DNA of 64,000 nt from Cognataquiflexum aquatile (GCF_003316845.1 NZ_QMIK01000007.1:62001-126000); one strand, 5' to 3'; counted from the stretch's first letter, positions 1 through 9,585 are shown. Notes: generated by a model not told the origin, from the sequence alone. Translations and numbers: made by a program.

Positions 1-152
1 TCGTTTCCCACGACAGGGATTTCTTGGATGGTTTAGTGACCAAGGTATTTGAATTTGGAAACAAACGGGTGAAGGAGCACTTCGAAGATATCAATGGATT
101 TTTGAGGAATAAGAAATTGGAGAATTTGAGGGAAGTTGAAAGGAAGTCGTAG
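1..152 (+). CDS. ABC-F family ATP-binding protein, C-terminal fragment (cut by window edge)
   Basis: Reading from base 3, the frame gives VSHDRDFLDGLVTKVFEF and then about 30 charged residues before TAG at 150-152. The SHDRDFLD segment is the H-loop and D-loop tail of an ABC nucleotide-binding domain, in the form typical of soluble twin-domain ABC-F proteins that act on ribosomes. Only about 49 residues are present, so the subfamily cannot be fixed; the short charged tail fits Uup/YdiF-like members. It is distinct from the complete EttA gene at 14325-16004. The frame and family are visible in the sequence; the ribosomal role is inferred from the family. Confidence 0.8.
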   Translation, partial: VSHDRDFLDGLVTKVFEFGNKRVKEHFEDINGFLRNKKLENLREVERKS

Positions 153-200
153 CGAAGCGAAGATTCCGAGGATGAAGTAATTCGGAATAGAAATGATATA

Positions 201-237
201 TACTTCGTGATATTGAGAGATACATACTTCGTGATAT
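201..237. repeat. Short direct repeat in the spacer after the ABC-F gene
   Basis: A 13-base word, tacttcgtgatat, occurs at 201-213 and again at 225-237, 24 bases apart. It lies in an AT-rich spacer (153-383) rich in 'atatc' and 'gatat' words. A small inverted repeat, attccga (163-169) and tcggaat (182-188), lies just upstream. I see no gene in this spacer. It resembles other low-complexity spacers in the window, but its function is unknown. Confidence 0.5.
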
Positions 238-383
238 ACGTGGATATATTGCCTGCGGCGATATAATTGCTAAGATCTTGACCTTGATGCTAGAATCAGG
301 GCTTTACAAATAATATCTAAAAATATCCTAATATCCACAAATATCAGTTTGATAGACCTCCTCTCAAAACTCAAGAATTATCC

Positions 384-1670
384 TTATTTCCATCCCCCCT
401 GCATCAACACAAGCAACAAAGCCTGCTGAATAGCCAAGTAGCCATCTTTGTTGATGAAATACTCTCCTAGGCTGTGTGCACCATATCCGATGCCACCGCG
501 GCCGATGGTCACTGCGGGAATTCCTTTGGAAAAAGGCACATTGCTGTTGGTAGAGCTTGAGCTTAGCTCTGGTTTTTTTCCACCTGTCAGGTAATCAGCG
601 ACGGCCATGGTCTGTTGGATTAAAGTCGATTCAGGTGATGCGATTCCACTTGGACGGTCTCCTACTTTTTCGATGTCGACAGTCAGGGCTTCGCCTCTGC
701 GGATGATTTTGTTTTCTTTGGCCAAACCTTCCTGCATGGATTCCAAGAATATTTGGTTGATGCCCTTCAGCTTTTCCTGACTTTCGGAACGCATATCCAC
801 GAGCATCCACGATTCAAAGGGAATGGAATTGACCGAAGTTCCTCCACCCAAAACAGAAATGCTGTATGTTGTTTTCAAACCCTCTTTGGTAAATTCATCG
901 GCTTTTGGAACAAATGAAGCAACTGCCTGTGCGAGTGCATTGTGTGGATTTCCAATCCCAAAAGCCCCATAGGAATGTCCCCCAGGGCCTTTGAAAGTTA
1001 CTCTGTAACGGAGCGAGCCAATTCCACCATTGACAATATCTTCCAATCCTCCACCGTCAATGGCAATAAAAGAAGCAATAGGTTGCCCGCCATCGCGGAA
1101 AAGATGCTTCATGCCTTTCAGGTCACCGAGACCTTCTTCCCCGACAGAACCTGTAAACCAGATATCGCTTTCGGTCCTGATGTTTTGACTGCTCATCGTT
1201 TTGACCAAAGCCACCACTACTGCCAATGCCCTGTTGGCATCTGTGATTCCCGGAGCAAATAAGGTATCTCCTTTTTGTTTGACTTTCACATCAGTGCCAA
1301 AGGGAAAAACCGTATCCAAATGCGCGTCGACCACGATAGTCTTGTCCGATTTGGTTCCTTTTCGCAGCGCAATGACATTACCTACCTCATCAGTCCAAAC
1401 GGAGTCGGCCCCAGCTTTGCGTAGCATGTCTGCATAGACAAGACCTTTTTCCTTTTCGTGGAAAGTCGGCGTCGGGATTTCTGTGAGTGTAATCATATCC
1501 TGAATGGTAACCGCATCGATCTCGATAATGTACTCAAATGCCTTTTTTATGGCAGGTTTCTTGGCCAGTTCCTGTACTTCTTTTTGGTATTTGGGTTGGA
1601 TAGTCTGTGCAAAGACATGGTTTCCAATTACCAGGGAAAATACAAGAAGGAAGGTCAGATTCAGTTTCAT
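384..1670 (-). CDS. Secreted M20 family metallopeptidase
   Basis: A 428-residue protein that starts with a clear signal peptide (residues 1-22, ending VFAQ), so it is exported, probably to the periplasm. Metal-site motifs of M20 peptidases are present: AHLDT (His117, Asp119), GITDANRALA (Asp144) and GEEGLGDLKG (Glu178/179). The centre holds the dimerisation-type region GPGGHSYGAFG. The family removes amino acids from short peptides using one or two zinc ions; resemblance to the PepT/dipeptidase branch is my inference. It is monocistronic, with a spacer on each side. The usual metal-bridging GxxDxKxG motif reads GITDANRAL here, so the Lys position differs from the commonest pattern. Confidence 0.88.
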   Translation of the reverse strand: MKLNLTFLLVFSLVIGNHVFAQTIQPKYQKEVQELAKKPAIKKAFEYIIEIDAVTIQDMITLTEIPTPTFHEKEKGLVYADMLRKAGADSVWTDEVGNVIALRKGTKSDKTIVVDAHLDTVFPFGTDVKVKQKGDTLFAPGITDANRALAVVVALVKTMSSQNIRTESDIWFTGSVGEEGLGDLKGMKHLFRDGGQPIASFIAIDGGGLEDIVNGGIGSLRYRVTFKGPGGHSYGAFGIGNPHNALAQAVASFVPKADEFTKEGLKTTYSISVLGGGTSVNSIPFESWMLVDMRSESQEKLKGINQIFLESMQEGLAKENKIIRRGEALTVDIEKVGDRPSGIASPESTLIQQTMAVADYLTGGKKPELSSSSTNSNVPFSKGIPAVTIGRGGIGYGAHSLGEYFINKDGYLAIQQALLLVLMQGGWK

Positions 1671-1762
1671 TTTTGATGGGATTTGATCAAGCGAATTAGA
1701 ATAAATTCAGGAAAAGGGACAATACCGTCTATAAATATCTCAATGAGAATCATTTAGTTTTT

Positions 1763-2179
1763 TTACAAATCTTCTGAAAGAAAATCAATAGGCCTTATGA
1801 TTTTAATATTTTGGAAGGGATTCAAAACCAATAGATCAGGATCTCCTGACATGAGATAGTCTGCATGTCCATCAACAGCCAAATTCAAAAACATATCATC
1901 TTTTGGGTCTCTGCTTAATTTCAAGACACTGGAAACAGGGATTAAGGAGGACATTGCTATTAACCTTTCCCCGAATTTCACCCTCTTTTCTTTTAAAACA
2001 TATTTATCAAATTTCTCTCTCTGAAGGACTTCAAAAAGCTCTGCAATGGTTTCATTGCTAAAAACAAGTACTCCATGATTGGTTGCTTTTTCAACCGCTA
2101 ATCGACTTGTATTGGATGGAGATAAAATCACACTTACCAAAACATTGGTATCCACCACAAATCTGAAATCAGCCTTCAT
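1763..2179 (-). CDS. PIN-domain toxin of a VapBC-like toxin-antitoxin pair
   Basis: A 138-residue PIN-domain protein of the COG1569 type. The acidic residues expected at a PIN ribonuclease site are visible: VVDTNVLVS (Asp10), the conserved Glu in NETIAELFE, and RDPKDDMFLNLA with the later SGDPDLL. PIN toxins of this class cleave RNA when released from their antitoxin. The start codon lies inside the 3' end of the upstream small gene (11-base overlap), the arrangement of a translationally coupled antitoxin-toxin operon. The gene is intact, unlike the second PIN gene near 50.6-51.0 kb. The RNA target cannot be predicted. Confidence 0.85.
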   Translation of the reverse strand: MKADFRFVVDTNVLVSVILSPSNTSRLAVEKATNHGVLVFSNETIAELFEVLQREKFDKYVLKEKRVKFGERLIAMSSLIPVSSVLKLSRDPKDDMFLNLAVDGHADYLMSGDPDLLVLNPFQNIKIIRPIDFLSEDL

Positions 2180-2393
2180 TCAAAATTTCATTAAGCTCTG
2201 CCTCAGTTAATCCATTTGCTTTAGCTTCATTTCGAATTTCATCAACAAATAACCAAAAATCATTATTCCCTTTTTCTAAGCTTGCCTTAAGCAATTGGTC
2301 AATTTTTTTTGCAAGCAATTTTTTCTTTTCCAAGGAAATTCTATCCCATTTTTCAGCAGTTTTTTTATCTACTTCAATGACAATTTTTCCCAT
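2169..2393 (-). CDS. Putative antitoxin partner of the PIN toxin
   Basis: A small acidic/basic helical protein of 74 residues if it starts at MGKIVIEV; the frame also allows an upstream start at 2414. I chose 2393 because the first seven codons of the longer form look like leader sequence. It lies directly upstream of the PIN gene and overlaps it by 11 bases, the standard antitoxin position. No DNA-binding motif is obvious, but the short N-terminal strand followed by helices is compatible with an antitoxin. Its role rests on position, not on a recognised family. Confidence 0.65.
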   Translation of the reverse strand: MGKIVIEVDKKTAEKWDRISLEKKKLLAKKIDQLLKASLEKGNNDFWLFVDEIRNEAKANGLTEAELNEILNEG

Positions 2394-2459
2394 AATTTGA
2401 TAAGTTTTCAACAATATACAAATAATTGAATTTGAGTGAAAATAGTTTTTTTCACCGAA

Positions 2460-3212
2460 TCACGATCCTCCATTACTCAAAACAATCGGATCTTGCTTCA
2501 ATAAAAAGACCAAAGATTGGTACAGGCCGCTATCATAATCCTTTAGCCTTTGGGGATTTTCAAAAAACGATTCCAACGCCACTGCAAAAAACTCATGGGG
2601 ATTGTTGGCCGCCGAATCCCTAAATATGGAGTCTTCCCCGTCCATAATTCGCTGGATTTCATTTTTGGCTAAAACCGAAAAATCCATCCATCTCTTGGGG
2701 TTAAAAAAATTACTCTGCCCGTTGTAATGGATTTGATTTTCTAGCTTCAGTGCATGTGCCATTTCATGTATCCCAAGGTTGACGCCGTCTGCCCCATTTG
2801 CCATTCCCTTGACAAAATTTTTCCAAGAAATCACAATGATTCCAAGCCTCGGATTGACTTCACCCTGATGGTATTGTTTGTTGATGGTGGAATAATAATT
2901 GTCATTGTAGACCAGTATCTTTTTGAAATGCTTCAAATTGACATCCCGAAAGCCAAATGAAATCATGACTGCTGTGGCACCGATCAGCAGTTCCATTTCC
3001 CGGGTTACCATTTCTATTCCTCTTGGGACAAATTTTTTGATGGCTAGAAAATAAACAAGCCGCTTCTCAAAATCTAATTTATGTTTTGGGTTAAGTTGGC
3101 GGTAATAGGCAAAAAAACCTTCCAAAATATCAACATCTTCCTTCGTCAACTTAAGAATTCCAAGCCGGATTTTGACTTTTTGGAAAAGGTAAAAAAACAG
3201 ACTATATCGCAT
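2460..3212 (-). CDS. MtfA-like zinc-dependent peptidase (M90 family)
   Basis: A 250-residue protein with the MtfA signature GVNLGIHEMAHALKLEN. His149, Glu150 and His153 form the HExxH zinc site, and the downstream NPHEFFAVALESFFE segment supplies the usual third Glu ligand. In E. coli MtfA regulates the glucose PTS by binding Mlc; Bacteroidota members are cytosolic peptidases without that known partner, so the physiological role here is open. The hydrophobic N-terminus (SLFFYLF) may be a membrane-proximal segment. It is transcribed divergently from nothing nearby and is followed, towards the toxin pair, by only a short gap. Confidence 0.88.
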   Translation of the reverse strand: MRYSLFFYLFQKVKIRLGILKLTKEDVDILEGFFAYYRQLNPKHKLDFEKRLVYFLAIKKFVPRGIEMVTREMELLIGATAVMISFGFRDVNLKHFKKILVYNDNYYSTINKQYHQGEVNPRLGIIVISWKNFVKGMANGADGVNLGIHEMAHALKLENQIHYNGQSNFFNPKRWMDFSVLAKNEIQRIMDGEDSIFRDSAANNPHEFFAVALESFFENPQRLKDYDSGLYQSLVFLLKQDPIVLSNGGS

Positions 3213-3260
3213 GTGGGTGGGTGAAATTGAACTTACACTATCCCGATAAAAATATAAAAA

Positions 3261-3296
3261 GAAAACCGAAGTTCAACTCAATGAACTTCGGTTTTC
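3261..3296 (-). terminator. Intrinsic terminator of the pheT-zapA-rny operon
   Basis: A perfect 15-bp inverted repeat (3261-3275 with 3282-3296) and a 6-base loop, containing accgaagttca and its complement. On the minus strand it is followed by a U-rich run (complement of 3251-3260). It lies 23 bases after the rny stop codon. Confidence 0.85.
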
Positions 3297-3318
3297 TTAC
3301 TTCACTTTAATCTTGAAT

Positions 3319-4884
3319 TTATTTTGCGTAGTTCACAGCCCTCATTTCACGGATCACCGTGATTTTGATCTGACCGGGATATTGCATTTCTTTTTCGATT
3401 TTTTGGGAAATGTCAAAGGAAAGCTTGCTTGCAGTCTGATCGTCCACATTGTCTGCATCTACAAGTACGCGAAGTTCACGTCCGGCCTGCATGGCAAAGC
3501 ATTTGTTGACCCCATCAAAAGCCAGCGCAAGTTCTTCTAATTCCTTCAGACGCTTGATGTAGCTGTCCATGATTTCCCTTCTTGCACCCGGTCTGGAACC
3601 AGAGATCGCATCAGAGGCCTGCACTATTGGTGAGATCATCGAGGTCATCTCAATCTCGTCATGGTGGGCACCGATGGCATTGATGACTTCAGGATGCTCC
3701 TTGTACTTTTTAGCAAGCTCCATACCTAGGATGGCATGTGGCAATTCCGCTTCTTCAGGGTATACTTTTCCGATATCATGAAGCAGACCTGCTCTTTTTG
3801 CAAGCTTGGCATTCAATCCCATTTCGGCAGCCATGGTTGCGCATAACTTGGCTACTTCTCTTGAGTGCTGCAATAAGTTCTGTCCATACGAAGAACGGAA
3901 TCTCATCCTTCCGACCATTCTGATCAGCTCTGGATGAAGTCCATGGATTCCAAGATCGATACAGGTTCTTTCGCCGATCTCAACGATTTCCTCCTCGATG
4001 TTTTTCTCTGTCTTGGCTACAACTTCCTCGATCCTTGCAGGGTGGATTCTACCGTCCTGCACCAATCTGTGGAGAGACAACCTCGCCACTTCTCTTCTTA
4101 CAGGATCAAAACCCGATATGATGATCGCTTCAGGCGTATCGTCCACGATGATTTCCACTCCGGTAGCGGCTTCTAAGGCCCGGATATTTCTTCCTTCCCT
4201 GCCGATGATTTTACCTTTGACATCGTCTGATTCAATGTTGAATACAGAGACGCAGTTTTCGATCGCATGCTCTGTAGCTGTTCTTTGGATGGTGTCAAGA
4301 ACGATTTTTTTGGCTTGCTTGGTAGCTGTCAATTTGGCCTGGTCCAAGATATCCTTGATATGGGAAGATGCTTTGGTGTTGGCCTCATCTTTGAGCATTT
4401 CGACCAATTGGTCTTTGGCTTCATCTCTTGTAAGTCCGGCGATTTTTTCCAAATCCGAGATCCGCTGACTTGTCACTTTGTCAAGTTCATCCTTCTTTAC
4501 CTGCACGGAATGTAGCTGTGCAGAAAGGTTTTCTTTCTTGCTGTCGAGTTCCGCTTCTTTTCTTTTGATTTGCTCCAGTTCTTTGGCTAAAACCTGTTCC
4601 CTTTGCTTGATCTTGTTTTCATTGGTGATGATGAGGGCTTTCTTCTTGTTGGCATCTTCTTCAAACTCCAGTTTCAATTTCAGGTATTTCTCTTTGGCCT
4701 CAAGCATCCGCTCTTTTTTGATGGCTTCAGCGTTGATTTCTGCTTCGCGGATAAGGCTCTTGGCCTTTTCTTTGGCTTGTTCTTCGAGTTTTTTACTGTT
4801 GTTTTTTACAAAAAGACCGGCTGCAACCGCGCCAAGCCCCAGGCCTAAAATGCCTGCAATAATGATGTATAATGATGATTCCAT
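3319..4884 (-). CDS. rny: Ribonuclease Y
   Basis: A 521-residue protein with the full RNase Y layout: an N-terminal membrane anchor (about residues 5-26), a long charged coiled coil (30-165), a KH RNA-binding domain with [12 protein letters not shown] at 224-235, and an HD phosphohydrolase domain (HSREVAKLC, then LLHDIGKV with His369-Asp370). RNase Y is a membrane-tethered endoribonuclease that starts mRNA decay. Length matches the family. It is the last gene of a minus-strand operon, 73 bases after zapA, and a strong terminator follows. Confidence 0.97.
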   Translation of the reverse strand: MESSLYIIIAGILGLGLGAVAAGLFVKNNSKKLEEQAKEKAKSLIREAEINAEAIKKERMLEAKEKYLKLKLEFEEDANKKKALIITNENKIKQREQVLAKELEQIKRKEAELDSKKENLSAQLHSVQVKKDELDKVTSQRISDLEKIAGLTRDEAKDQLVEMLKDEANTKASSHIKDILDQAKLTATKQAKKIVLDTIQRTATEHAIENCVSVFNIESDDVKGKIIGREGRNIRALEAATGVEIIVDDTPEAIIISGFDPVRREVARLSLHRLVQDGRIHPARIEEVVAKTEKNIEEEIVEIGERTCIDLGIHGLHPELIRMVGRMRFRSSYGQNLLQHSREVAKLCATMAAEMGLNAKLAKRAGLLHDIGKVYPEEAELPHAILGMELAKKYKEHPEVINAIGAHHDEIEMTSMISPIVQASDAISGSRPGARREIMDSYIKRLKELEELALAFDGVNKCFAMQAGRELRVLVDADNVDDQTASKLSFDISQKIEKEMQYPGQIKITVIREMRAVNYAK

Positions 4885-4957
4885 AGGTGTTTTGGATAGA
4901 TATATATTACCTACCGGAAAAAAAGAAAAACCTTCAAAAATGAGAGTGGAATTGGTA

Positions 4958-5263
4958 TTACAAAAGGGAATTCAGTTGCTCATTGATCCTGTCGATACTT
5001 GATTTAATCAATTCACTGTCATCAGTATTGATCATATTCTGTTCCATGGATTCAACCATTGAATCAAAAGCCACCATTGCCAACAGGTCCTGACGGTCGT
5101 CCAGCCCAAATTCTTCCCTGTATCTTTTTATTTTATCATTAATCAATTTACCTGCATGTCTGATTTTGGCTTCGTCTTCTGTCTTCACCTTCATGGGATA
5201 TTCGCGATCCCCGATTTTTAACCTTATAGAAAGTGTTTCCATATCACTCAGACAAATAGGCAA
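4958..5263 (-). CDS. zapA: Cell division protein ZapA
   Basis: A 101-residue ZapA. The N-terminal beta region [16 protein letters not shown] is followed by the typical helical segment ([17 protein letters not shown]) and a C-terminal coiled coil. ZapA binds FtsZ and bundles its filaments at midcell. Its start lies inside the upstream coiled-coil gene (20-base overlap), and pheT is next upstream, so division and translation genes share one transcript. The start [12 protein letters not shown] could also be the internal Met at residue 8 ([11 protein letters not shown]), which fits the family N-terminus better and would begin at 5242. Confidence 0.9.
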   Translation of the reverse strand: MPICLSDMETLSIRLKIGDREYPMKVKTEDEAKIRHAGKLINDKIKRYREEFGLDDRQDLLAMVAFDSMVESMEQNMINTDDSELIKSSIDRINEQLNSLL

Positions 5264-5528
5264 TTATATTATCGATTTCCTTTATGTAATTATTGATTTT
5301 TTCTCTCAATTCAGCAGATTCCATTTCCTCTACCGGTATGCTGTTTACAAGTTTAGCTATTTTTATTTGATTTTTAAAATCCTCCAAGGCCCTCTCTTTC
5401 TCTTCGAGTTTGGAACGAAGCAAAAACGACTCTTCTACTAAAGCCTTATTGTCTTGTTCAAGTTGCTGAAGTTTGCGGCTGACCTGTGCAGCCAGCTTCT
5501 CTGTGCGCTGAAGTTCTTCGTGAATCAT
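5244..5528 (-). CDS. Small coiled-coil protein between pheT and zapA
   Basis: A 94-residue, highly charged protein that is almost wholly helical; residues 5-60 show a heptad pattern (for example KLAAQVSRKLQQLEQDNK). No enzyme motif or membrane segment is visible. It starts 2 bases after the pheT stop and overlaps zapA by 20 bases, so the three are co-translated. Size, coiled coil and ZapA linkage suggest a ZapA partner similar in shape to ZapB of enterobacteria, but there is no clear sequence match and this is inference. I do not recognise a named family. Confidence 0.75.
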   Translation of the reverse strand: MIHEELQRTEKLAAQVSRKLQQLEQDNKALVEESFLLRSKLEEKERALEDFKNQIKIAKLVNSIPVEEMESAELREKINNYIKEIDNIIAYLSE

Positions 5529-5530
5529 TT

Positions 5531-7942
5531 TTATTTTCTGATAAATGCCCCCACTTCTTTTTCAAAACTTTCAATAAGTCGGGACATGGCTTTGTCAATC
5601 ACTTTGTCTGTAAGGGTCTGTTCATTGTCCTGAAGGTAAAAACTCAAGGCATAGGCTTTTTTCCCAGACTCGATTTTATCTCCCTGATAGACATCAAAGA
5701 CGCCCACTTTCTGCAAAAGACTTCCTCCGGCTTTGTTGGCTACTTTTTTGATCTGGTCAAAAGTGACTTTTTTATCAATCACCAAGGACAAGTCCCTTCT
5801 AACTTCCGGGAATTTGGAAATTTCGCCGTACTTTTTCAAGCCTTTCGATTTTTTTGTTATCAATTCCCAATTCAGGTCCGCAAAAAAGACCTCCTGCCTG
5901 ACCTCAGCCAACTTGCCGATTTCTTCTTGAACCAAACCTATTTTTCCTAATTCCTTTGTACCAAGATTGATTTGGAGGGCGTAGTCAAAAGGCGCTTCAT
6001 GGACAATCTGAACCTCCGAATTGTCGATGCCCATTTTTTCCAAAATCAATTCAACAACAGCATAAATATCTGGAAAGGACACTGGTTTGGAAGGTGCCAG
6101 CCAACTTTCGGAAGCCTTGTCTCCGGTCAGGTATATCGCCAATCTCTTTTCTTCACGATAACCTGATTCTTCTTTGAAATAAACAGTGCCGAATTCAAAT
6201 AATTTCAGGTCTTTCTGTCTGCGGTTGATATTATGTGACATCACTTCCAATCCGGAAAACAACAAAGACTGTCTCATCACGCCTAGATCCTCACTGAGTT
6301 TGTTTAGGATTTCAACATTTTTGTTTACTTCCAAAAAGCCCGATTTTTCAGCATAAACAGGTTTGGTCAGCGAATTGGTGATGATCTCAAAATAGCCCAA
6401 TCCGGATAAAATTTCGCTAAGCCTGTATTGCAGCTTGTTCAGGTCCTTTGTAGGATGTTCGGCAAGGTAATCCGCTTTCAGATTCTCGGACAAAGGAACA
6501 TTGTCAAATCCATGGATTCGCAAGATCTCTTCAATGACATCCGCTTCTCTCGTCACATCTACCCTGTACGGCTTTACCGAAACTGTGAATCCGGTCTCTG
6601 ATTCTGAAAGTATCTTGATGTCAAGATTTTCCAAAGTGGTTTTGATCTCTTCCTTAGCGAGTTCTTTTCCTATCAATCTCTTGATATTGGCATAAGTCAC
6701 TTCAACAGAAAGATCAGAAACAGGATGTGGATAAAGGTCTATGATATCCGAAGAGATTTCTCCTCCGGCTATTTCTTTGATGAGCATTGCTGCTCTTTTC
6801 AAGGCATACACAGGCATATTCGGATCTGTCCCTCTTTCAAAACGGAAAGAAGCGTCTGTCTTCAACCCATGAAACTGACTTCCCTTGCGGATAATATCAG
6901 GAGAGAAATACGCGGACTCCAAGAAAATAACAGTAGTAGAATCAGAAACACCCGATCCTTTTCCTCCAAAAACCCCGGCAATGCAAAGACCTCCCTTTTG
7001 ATCACAGATCATCAGTTCTTCGCCGGAAAGCTTTCTTTCCTTGTCATCCAAGGTGACAAAAGAAGTCTCTTTAGGCAATTTTTTTACAATGATTTTTCCA
7101 CCTTCAACTTTATCGGCATCAAAAGCGTGAAGCGGCTGACCCAAATCATGAAGAATAAAGTTGGTAATATCTACGATATTATTGATCGGCTCGAGGTCCA
7201 AAGCCCTGAGGTAATTTTGAAGCCAATTGGGAGAAGGTCCCACGTGGATATTGGAAACCGTCAATCCGGAATATCTGGGGCAATCTATGGCGCTTTCTAC
7301 TTCCACAGGAATTGACCTTTTGTTATAGTCAATCTTGAATTTATCCACAGAAGGAAGGCAGATTTCTCTTTTCAACAAAGCTTTCAAATCCCTCGCCACA
7401 CCAAGATGGGAAGCGGCGTCTGCTCTGTTGGGAGTCAGCCCAATTTCCAAAACATGGTCACTGACTACTTCGAAATATTGTGAAGCAGGAGTTCCATTTT
7501 GCAAATCCGTGTCCAACACCATGATTCCGGCATGGCTGTGACCGATGCCGATCTCATCTTCCGCACAGATCATTCCCTGGGAAACTTCCCCACGGATTTT
7601 TGCTTTTTTGATTTCCAAAGGTTCACCTGACACAGGATACAATACTGAACCTTCCTTTGCTACCACTACTTTCTGCCCTTTGGCAACATTGGGAGCTCCG
7701 CAAACAATGGGGACAATCTCTCCTCCAACGTCAACCGTGGTTACACTCAGTTTGTCTGCATTGGGATGTCTCTCACAGGTCAATACTTCACCGATTACCA
7801 CACCTTCCAATCCTCCCCGGATGGATTCAAAACGCCCGATTCCTTCCACCTCCAACCCTGATCCTGTCAAGAGCGATGCGATTTCTTTGGGTGAATGGTC
7901 TAAAGCAATAAAATCCTTTAATCTATTGATGGAAATTTTCAT
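5531..7942 (-). CDS. pheT: Phenylalanyl-tRNA synthetase beta subunit
   Basis: An 803-residue protein of full family length. Domains in order are: an N-terminal region with the EMAP-like tRNA-binding OB fold (GEVLTCERHPNADKLSVTTV, about 50-65), the B3/4 editing domain (PRYSGLTVSNIHVG and NNIVDITNFILHDLGQPLHAF), the B5 domain (near 410-480), the catalytic-like core, and a C-terminal FDX-ACB anticodon-binding domain (FPEVRRDLSLVIDK). With PheS it charges tRNA-Phe. No pheS is present in the window. It is the first gene of the operon that continues to zapA and rny. Confidence 0.97.
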   Translation of the reverse strand: MKISINRLKDFIALDHSPKEIASLLTGSGLEVEGIGRFESIRGGLEGVVIGEVLTCERHPNADKLSVTTVDVGGEIVPIVCGAPNVAKGQKVVVAKEGSVLYPVSGEPLEIKKAKIRGEVSQGMICAEDEIGIGHSHAGIMVLDTDLQNGTPASQYFEVVSDHVLEIGLTPNRADAASHLGVARDLKALLKREICLPSVDKFKIDYNKRSIPVEVESAIDCPRYSGLTVSNIHVGPSPNWLQNYLRALDLEPINNIVDITNFILHDLGQPLHAFDADKVEGGKIIVKKLPKETSFVTLDDKERKLSGEELMICDQKGGLCIAGVFGGKGSGVSDSTTVIFLESAYFSPDIIRKGSQFHGLKTDASFRFERGTDPNMPVYALKRAAMLIKEIAGGEISSDIIDLYPHPVSDLSVEVTYANIKRLIGKELAKEEIKTTLENLDIKILSESETGFTVSVKPYRVDVTREADVIEEILRIHGFDNVPLSENLKADYLAEHPTKDLNKLQYRLSEILSGLGYFEIITNSLTKPVYAEKSGFLEVNKNVEILNKLSEDLGVMRQSLLFSGLEVMSHNINRRQKDLKLFEFGTVYFKEESGYREEKRLAIYLTGDKASESWLAPSKPVSFPDIYAVVELILEKMGIDNSEVQIVHEAPFDYALQINLGTKELGKIGLVQEEIGKLAEVRQEVFFADLNWELITKKSKGLKKYGEISKFPEVRRDLSLVIDKKVTFDQIKKVANKAGGSLLQKVGVFDVYQGDKIESGKKAYALSFYLQDNEQTLTDKVIDKAMSRLIESFEKEVGAFIRK

Positions 7943-7970
7943 GAATGCACGGTTATTTCAGAACAAGGCA

Positions 7971-7978
7971 CAAATTTA
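7971..7978 (-). promoter_or_regulatory. Possible -7 element of the pheT promoter
   Basis: On the minus strand this reads TAAATTTG, an exact match to the Bacteroidota TAnnTTTG element, 28 bases before the pheT start codon. No TTG is present at the expected upstream distance, so support is partial. Confidence 0.35.
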
Positions 7979-8083
7979 AGAGAATTGGTGGAGGCGGGAA
8001 GGTAATGAATGAAAAATGTCAAATGATAAATGAACAAAGCCTTATGGGAAAATTGACTTATGAACTTTACATCTAATTATACT

Positions 8084-8704
8084 TCACTCTTTCTTATAAT
8101 CTTTTTCACCTACCGGAATCGGGATTTGCATGATATTTTCCTTGGGAGGCAATGGACAGGCAAAATCAGGATTATAGGCACAATATGGGTTGTAGGCCAA
8201 ATTGAAGTCAATGGTAATGCTGTTTTTCCCATCTTGGCGGAGATTGATATATCTTCCACCTCCATAGGTTTCTTCACCACTTGTTTCGTCAGCAAAGGCA
8301 AGGAAGAAGTTTCGCTTGTCCGCTTCTTTCATGGACTGGAGCAAAAGCAATTTTTGCGGTTTGCCATTTAAGTCAAATTCGGCGAAGGAATGTTTGAGAT
8401 ACTTCTCCACCGATCCGTCTGTCATAGGAAGCTCAACCATCTTTTTTTCTTCCAATTCCACCATTTTTGCTCTTACCTTATAGCTTGGATCAATGGTATA
8501 AAAATCAAGTTCTTTGAAGGCTTTTTTCTGCTCTTCAGTCAAAGGCGAGTCGATATTGAATTTGATAAATTTGTATTGCCTTTCACGTTCTTTTTCTATT
8601 TTCTCCAAATACACCTCGGGACTTTCAGTTCCGGTCATGGTATAGATTACAGCAAGTGCGACAACAGTCAATACGCCAATAATTAAAATATTTTTTGATT
8701 TCAT
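8084..8704 (-). CDS. DUF1684 domain protein, membrane-anchored
   Basis: A 206-residue protein with an N-terminal hydrophobic segment (about residues 5-23, signal anchor) and the DUF1684 hallmark near the C-terminus: GGRYINL, then DFNLAYNPYCAYNPDFACP and LPPKENIMQIPIPVGEK. Function is unknown; the paired Tyr-Asn-Pro and Cys residues are the conserved core of the family. The start is 3 bases after the radC stop, so it is co-transcribed with radC. This pairing may simply be local operon economy. Confidence 0.88.
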   Translation of the reverse strand: MKSKNILIIGVLTVVALAVIYTMTGTESPEVYLEKIEKERERQYKFIKFNIDSPLTEEQKKAFKELDFYTIDPSYKVRAKMVELEEKKMVELPMTDGSVEKYLKHSFAEFDLNGKPQKLLLLQSMKEADKRNFFLAFADETSGEETYGGGRYINLRQDGKNSITIDFNLAYNPYCAYNPDFACPLPPKENIMQIPIPVGEKDYKKE

Positions 8705-8707
8705 AAA

Positions 8708-9409
8708 CTACAAAATGCCTTCATCGGCGAAGCTAAAATAGGCAACATCTGTGAAAATCACATGGTCAATCACCTGCACTTCGAGATTTTCACCCACATG
8801 CTTGAGTTTATCGGTCAAAACCCTGTCTTGTTCTGATGGCCTCAGGTTCCCCGATGGATGGTTATGTACGAGTACAATCGAACATGCCAATGAATCCAAA
8901 GCATATTTGAATATGATTTTGGGATCTGCCACAGTACCGTTTGTGCCACCGGAACTTATCAATTGTTTCTTGATCAAATGGTTGCTCCGATTGAGCAGCA
9001 ACACGTAAAAGTGCTCCACTTTTTCGTCCATAAGTTCACGTCCCATCAAGTTAAAGACATCTTTGGAACCGTTTATCTTTATCTTTTTTGGCTGATCGCT
9101 GACTAGTTTTCTCCTTCTTCCCAATTCCAATGCGCTGACGATGGAAATAGCTTTGGCTTCTCCTATTCCTTTAAATTTTTTGAGGTCCGGAATACTCATC
9201 TTGGCAAGCTCTCCCAAGTCATTGTTTACTGCAGAAAGAATATGTTTGGAAAGGTCCACTGCACTGAGTGACCTGGTACCCGAACCGATCAGGATGGCGA
9301 TCAATTCCGCATCTGAAAGTGCTGATTTGCCTTTGAGAAGAAGTTTTTCTCTTGGTCTGTCCTCTTCTGCCAAAGCAGAAATTTTTATGGAATATTGATA
9401 GTCTTTCAT
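8708..9409 (-). CDS. radC: RadC family JAB-domain protein
   Basis: A 233-residue RadC/UPF0758 protein. It has a helix-hairpin-helix segment (LKKFKGIGEAKAIS, about 76-90) and a C-terminal JAB/MPN domain with the metal motif VHNHPSGNLRPSEQD (His182, His184, Asp195). The original link to DNA repair in E. coli has been questioned, so the cellular role is uncertain. Members with this motif are predicted metalloproteins. It heads a two-gene unit with the DUF1684 gene. Confidence 0.93.
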   Translation of the reverse strand: MKDYQYSIKISALAEEDRPREKLLLKGKSALSDAELIAILIGSGTRSLSAVDLSKHILSAVNNDLGELAKMSIPDLKKFKGIGEAKAISIVSALELGRRRKLVSDQPKKIKINGSKDVFNLMGRELMDEKVEHFYVLLLNRSNHLIKKQLISSGGTNGTVADPKIIFKYALDSLACSIVLVHNHPSGNLRPSEQDRVLTDKLKHVGENLEVQVIDHVIFTDVAYFSFADEGIL

Positions 9410-9554
9410 AAACAGATTTTAAAAAGAAATTTTTCCTTAGTTGGAAAATTATCCTGTTTTTAAAAGTACATAATGCCAAAAAACAATGAAAGTCCGAGAG
9501 GCTTCCAAGGGGCATATTAAACGTTTAATTTTTTTCTTCAAAAAAACATGGAAA

Positions 9555-9585
9555 CAAAAAAAGCCTTGGTGGAATCACCAAGGCT
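9555..9585 (-). terminator. Intrinsic terminator of rpsT
   Basis: A 10-bp stem, agccttggtg (9562-9571) with caccaaggct (9576-9585), and a 4-base loop. On the minus strand it ends in seven U residues (complement of 9555-9561). It lies about 25 bases after the rpsT stop. Confidence 0.9.
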
